Made by a program: the position numbers and the translations under genes | Notes under the pieces: generated by a model | The model's input: the letters and a program-made list of their open reading frames with translations, nothing else | Database searches by the model: none | What the model was told of the DNA's origin: nothing | In this document: positions 6,649 through 8,019 of the stretch, one piece after another | Position numbering within the stretch: the first letter of the stretch is position 1 | Layout of the letters: the number at the start of each line of letters is the position of its first letter | NCBI GenBank assembly: GCA_964517795.1 | Contig: CAZFDE010000102.1 | Location: forward strand, 1-8,019 | DNA: 8,019 nucleotides | From: CAZFDE01 sp964517795 | GTDB lineage: Bacteria > Planctomycetota > Phycisphaerae > Sedimentisphaerales > Anaerobacaceae | Direction: 5' to 3'

Positions 6649-7077
6649 TCAACTCTTTTGTGGATCGGCGGTGCACTGCGGGCACAGGCCCTCAAGGCGC
6701 ACCTGCTGGCGGCTGAGCCGATATCCTTTGGCCAGGCCTTTCACCAGCGGGACCTCGATATCGGTCATGCAGGTCGTTACCCCGCAGCCAACGCAGGTAA
6801 AATGCGGATGGCATTGATGTTCGCTGCAGCGATGCGCCAGCTCGAAATAACGGGTGCGCTTCTGCAGATAGGCCTTGTGGACAATGTCGGCCTCATGCAG
6901 CCGCTCGAGTGTGCGGTAGATCGTCACCTTATCGCAGCGGCCGTCGAGTTTCGCAAAAATCTGTTCACTGCTCAGCGGGCGCTGGGCCTTCGAGAGAATC
7001 TGAACGACCGCGGTCTGCCAGCGGGTGGCATACAGGCCGTGGTCATGAAGCAGCGATTTGATCTGAGGATCAGTCAT
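6649..7077 (-). CDS. Fur/Zur-family metal-responsive transcriptional repressor
   Basis: This 142-residue DNA-binding regulator of the ferric uptake regulator superfamily is of typical length. The N-terminal winged helix covers roughly residues 5-75, with a recognition helix around DKVTIYRTLERLHEADIV (49-66). The C-terminal dimerisation/metal domain has the HPHFTCVGCG motif (His90, His92, Cys95, Cys98) and a second pair CPQC (Cys132, Cys135), which form the structural Zn(Cys)4 site in Fur, Zur and PerR. Extra cysteines occur at 84, 89 and 103. Sequence alone does not separate iron from zinc sensing, although the linked His-rich membrane protein makes zinc or another divalent metal attractive. 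The ATG at 7077 lies inside the end of the upstream gene (overlap ATGACTGA, 8 bases), and there is no clear ribosome binding site, so translation probably relies on coupling. The palindrome at 7891-7905 is a likely binding site. Confidence 0.95.
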   Translation of the reverse strand: MTDPQIKSLLHDHGLYATRWQTAVVQILSKAQRPLSSEQIFAKLDGRCDKVTIYRTLERLHEADIVHKAYLQKRTRYFELAHRCSEHQCHPHFTCVGCGVTTCMTDIEVPLVKGLAKGYRLSRQQVRLEGLCPQCTADPQKS

Positions 7078-7831
7078 CGTGTTTGGATTTTACCAACAGC
7101 ATCGGAAAAACGATATCACTGACACAGCACGGCACCCAGACGGAGATAAATAATACAATGAAGAACCCGATGAACATGAGCCCTGTGAATGAGGTTTCGG
7201 TATTCATGAGGATATGGGCGGAGGATGCCCAGGTACTGATCAGCACATGTGCGGCATGCGGGAACTTGGTCATCGGCAGAAAATAGGCGATCAGAACCCC
7301 GAGTATCGCGGCCGGATTGACCAGGTACCATTCCTCAATAAATCCCAGATAGAGTCGCTCGCGAACACTCTTAGAAGAGGTATGTTCGGCTTGATCGGCT
7401 GTTTCATGGTCATGATGTTCATGCTGTTCGTGTTCATGGGCATCGTGCGTGTGATTTTCGTGCTCATCGATTTTACCGGCTTCGTGTTCATGCGTATGGC
7501 CGTGGGTTGGCACGACGACGCCAAGGATCGTCTCACCGAAAAAGGGCATAATACTGTCGCTTAGGGTGGCGACCCCGATTGCGCCGATATAGCCGACGAC
7601 CAGCACGATCAGGAAACTGCGGGCATGTTCGTGCAGTCGAAACAAGGAAGCGGTAATCATCGCACTGAGTACAACATGGGCCGGATGAAAAATACTGAAC
7701 AGGGTATGACTGCCGGCCTGGCCGATATTGCGAAAAATGAACATAAACACAATCCCCAGCAGCGCCCCGAGGATTGTAAACGGGCTGTGTTCTTTAAGTT
7801 CCTTCAATACGCCTTTGAATCGATTCGCCAT
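7070..7831 (-). CDS. His-rich, internally duplicated membrane protein, candidate metal transporter
   Basis: I do not recognise a named family for this 253-residue protein. Hydrophobic segments lie near residues 18-34, 50-65, 72-90, 173-186, 192-208 and 214-246. A cytoplasmic or periplasmic loop (110-150) carries 14 histidines with many acidic residues, typical of metal-binding loops in zinc, nickel or cobalt transporters. The two halves appear duplicated: PFTILGALLG (17-26) matches PAAILGVLIA (173-182), AHVVLS (51-56) matches AHVLIS (194-199), and SDSIMP (91-96) matches SDIVFP (238-243), in the same order. The second half adds VPCCVSD (233-239). The ATG at 7831 has AAGGGAG (7840-7846) 8 bases upstream. 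It is followed with an 8-base overlap by a Fur/Zur regulator and preceded by a Fur-type palindrome. Divalent-metal transport or efflux under metal control is an inference from loop, neighbour and operator. Confidence 0.85.
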   Translation of the reverse strand: MANRFKGVLKELKEHSPFTILGALLGIVFMFIFRNIGQAGSHTLFSIFHPAHVVLSAMITASLFRLHEHARSFLIVLVVGYIGAIGVATLSDSIMPFFGETILGVVVPTHGHTHEHEAGKIDEHENHTHDAHEHEQHEHHDHETADQAEHTSSKSVRERLYLGFIEEWYLVNPAAILGVLIAYFLPMTKFPHAAHVLISTWASSAHILMNTETSFTGLMFIGFFIVLFISVWVPCCVSDIVFPMLLVKSKHDD

Positions 7832-7867
7832 AAAACATGCTCCCTTGAACCATTTACGTTGATCGAC

Positions 7868-7895
7868 AGTATATCATCAGAATTCAGATTTGCAA
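7868..7895 (-). promoter_or_regulatory. Promoter of the membrane protein-Fur operon
   Basis: On the minus strand -35 TTGCAA (7890-7895) and -10 TATACT (7868-7873) are separated by 16 bases. The leader before the ATG at 7831 would be about 30 bases. The -35 lies inside the palindrome at 7891-7905, so a repressor bound there would block RNA polymerase. Confidence 0.55.
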
Positions 7896-7905
7896 CTCAG
7901 TTGCA
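7891..7905. promoter_or_regulatory. Fur/Zur-type operator, perfect 7-1-7 palindrome
   Basis: TGCAACTCAGTTGCA consists of two exact 7-base inverted half-sites (TGCAACT and AGTTGCA) around one central base. This is the 7-1-7 layout known for Fur-family operators such as TGATAATnATTATCA, with different bases in the half-site. Outer flanks continue the symmetry after one mismatch. It overlaps the -35 of the operon that encodes the Fur-family regulator, fitting autoregulation. It could also influence the divergent gene to the right. Confidence 0.65.
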
Positions 7906-7987
7906 TATTAAAATTACGAAATCTCATTGAAATTGTTCAACGGCATCGGTAAGCTCTTGGCAGAAAACATGTTCGGAGAATTCAGTT

Positions 7988-8019
7988 ATGGCATCCAAAA
8001 ACAAAAAAATTCGCTGGGG
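7988..8019 (+). CDS. Possible start of a divergent gene (runs off the right edge)
   Basis: An ATG at 7988 preceded by GGAG (7975-7978) with 9 bases spacing opens a frame of ten codons to the window end, reading MASKNKKIRW. The lysine-rich start is too short to identify. A second frame from an ATG at 7969 is also open but has no clear ribosome binding site. If real, this gene is divergent from the His-rich membrane protein and shares its 156-base upstream region, including the palindrome. Confidence 0.45.
   Translation, partial: MASKNKKIRW

Noticed and set aside
5958..6716. A 252-codon plus-strand open frame opposite the cytoplasmic reductase and the end of the Fur-family gene
   Set aside because: It is antisense to a complete aldo/keto reductase with all catalytic residues and crosses an intergenic region; no family resemblance was seen.
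7391..7500. Repetitive-looking TCATG/TTCATG-rich stretch that could pass for a DNA repeat array
   Set aside because: It is simply the coding sequence of the His/Glu/Asp-rich loop read on the opposite strand, where CAT/CAC, GAA/GAG and GAT codons alternate.
7927..7955. TTGAAA and TAAGCT at 17-base spacing as a plus-strand promoter
   Set aside because: The -10 matches the consensus at only three of six positions, so the support is too weak to annotate.

Overview
The window is a compact bacterial chromosome segment of roughly balanced base composition. Every complete gene is read from the minus strand, so the gene order below follows transcription from high to low coordinates. A Tat-exported aldo/keto reductase, an animal-type adenylosuccinate lyase, a large exported carbohydrate-active protein and mixed ATG/GTG/TTG starts would suit a Planctomycetota (Phycisphaerae-like) or related environmental bacterium. 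That placement is an inference from gene content; there is no rRNA or marker gene to settle it.

Region 1 (about 7070-7910) holds a metal-homeostasis-looking unit. It encodes a histidine-rich, internally duplicated membrane protein, followed with an 8-base overlap by a Fur/Zur-family repressor. Upstream of the first gene is a perfect 15-base 7-1-7 palindrome, the architecture of Fur-family operators. It overlaps the -35 element of a plausible promoter, so the unit is probably autoregulated by metal status. On the other side of this promoter region, at the extreme right edge, a plus-strand gene appears to begin.

Region 2 (5613-6587) is a free-standing cytoplasmic aldo/keto reductase of the YhdN/AKR11 type. 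It has a strong ribosome binding site and a possible extended -10 promoter. Its 3' end forms one arm of a perfect 14-base inverted repeat. The other arm lies in the AT-rich gap before purB, which also carries a degenerate TTTTGAA-like repeat.

Region 3 (566-5512) looks like one operon: purB, pyrE, a YjdF/DUF2238-like membrane protein and a 785-residue exported putative glycosidase. Gaps are 11, 9 and 4 bases, and the first and last of these junctions place the downstream ribosome binding site on the upstream stop codon. Two nucleotide-biosynthesis enzymes therefore appear to be co-expressed with a membrane protein and a secreted carbohydrate-active protein of unknown specificity.

Region 4 (1-482) is the N-terminal part of a second aldo/keto reductase. 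It carries a twin-arginine signal and a well-formed promoter of its own, and runs off the left edge.

No tRNA, rRNA, CRISPR array, insertion sequence or phage gene was recognised. No stretch longer than 156 bases lacks a gene. The least described parts are the duplicated His-rich membrane protein with its linked Fur regulator and operator, and the multidomain exported glycosidase-like protein in the purine/pyrimidine operon.
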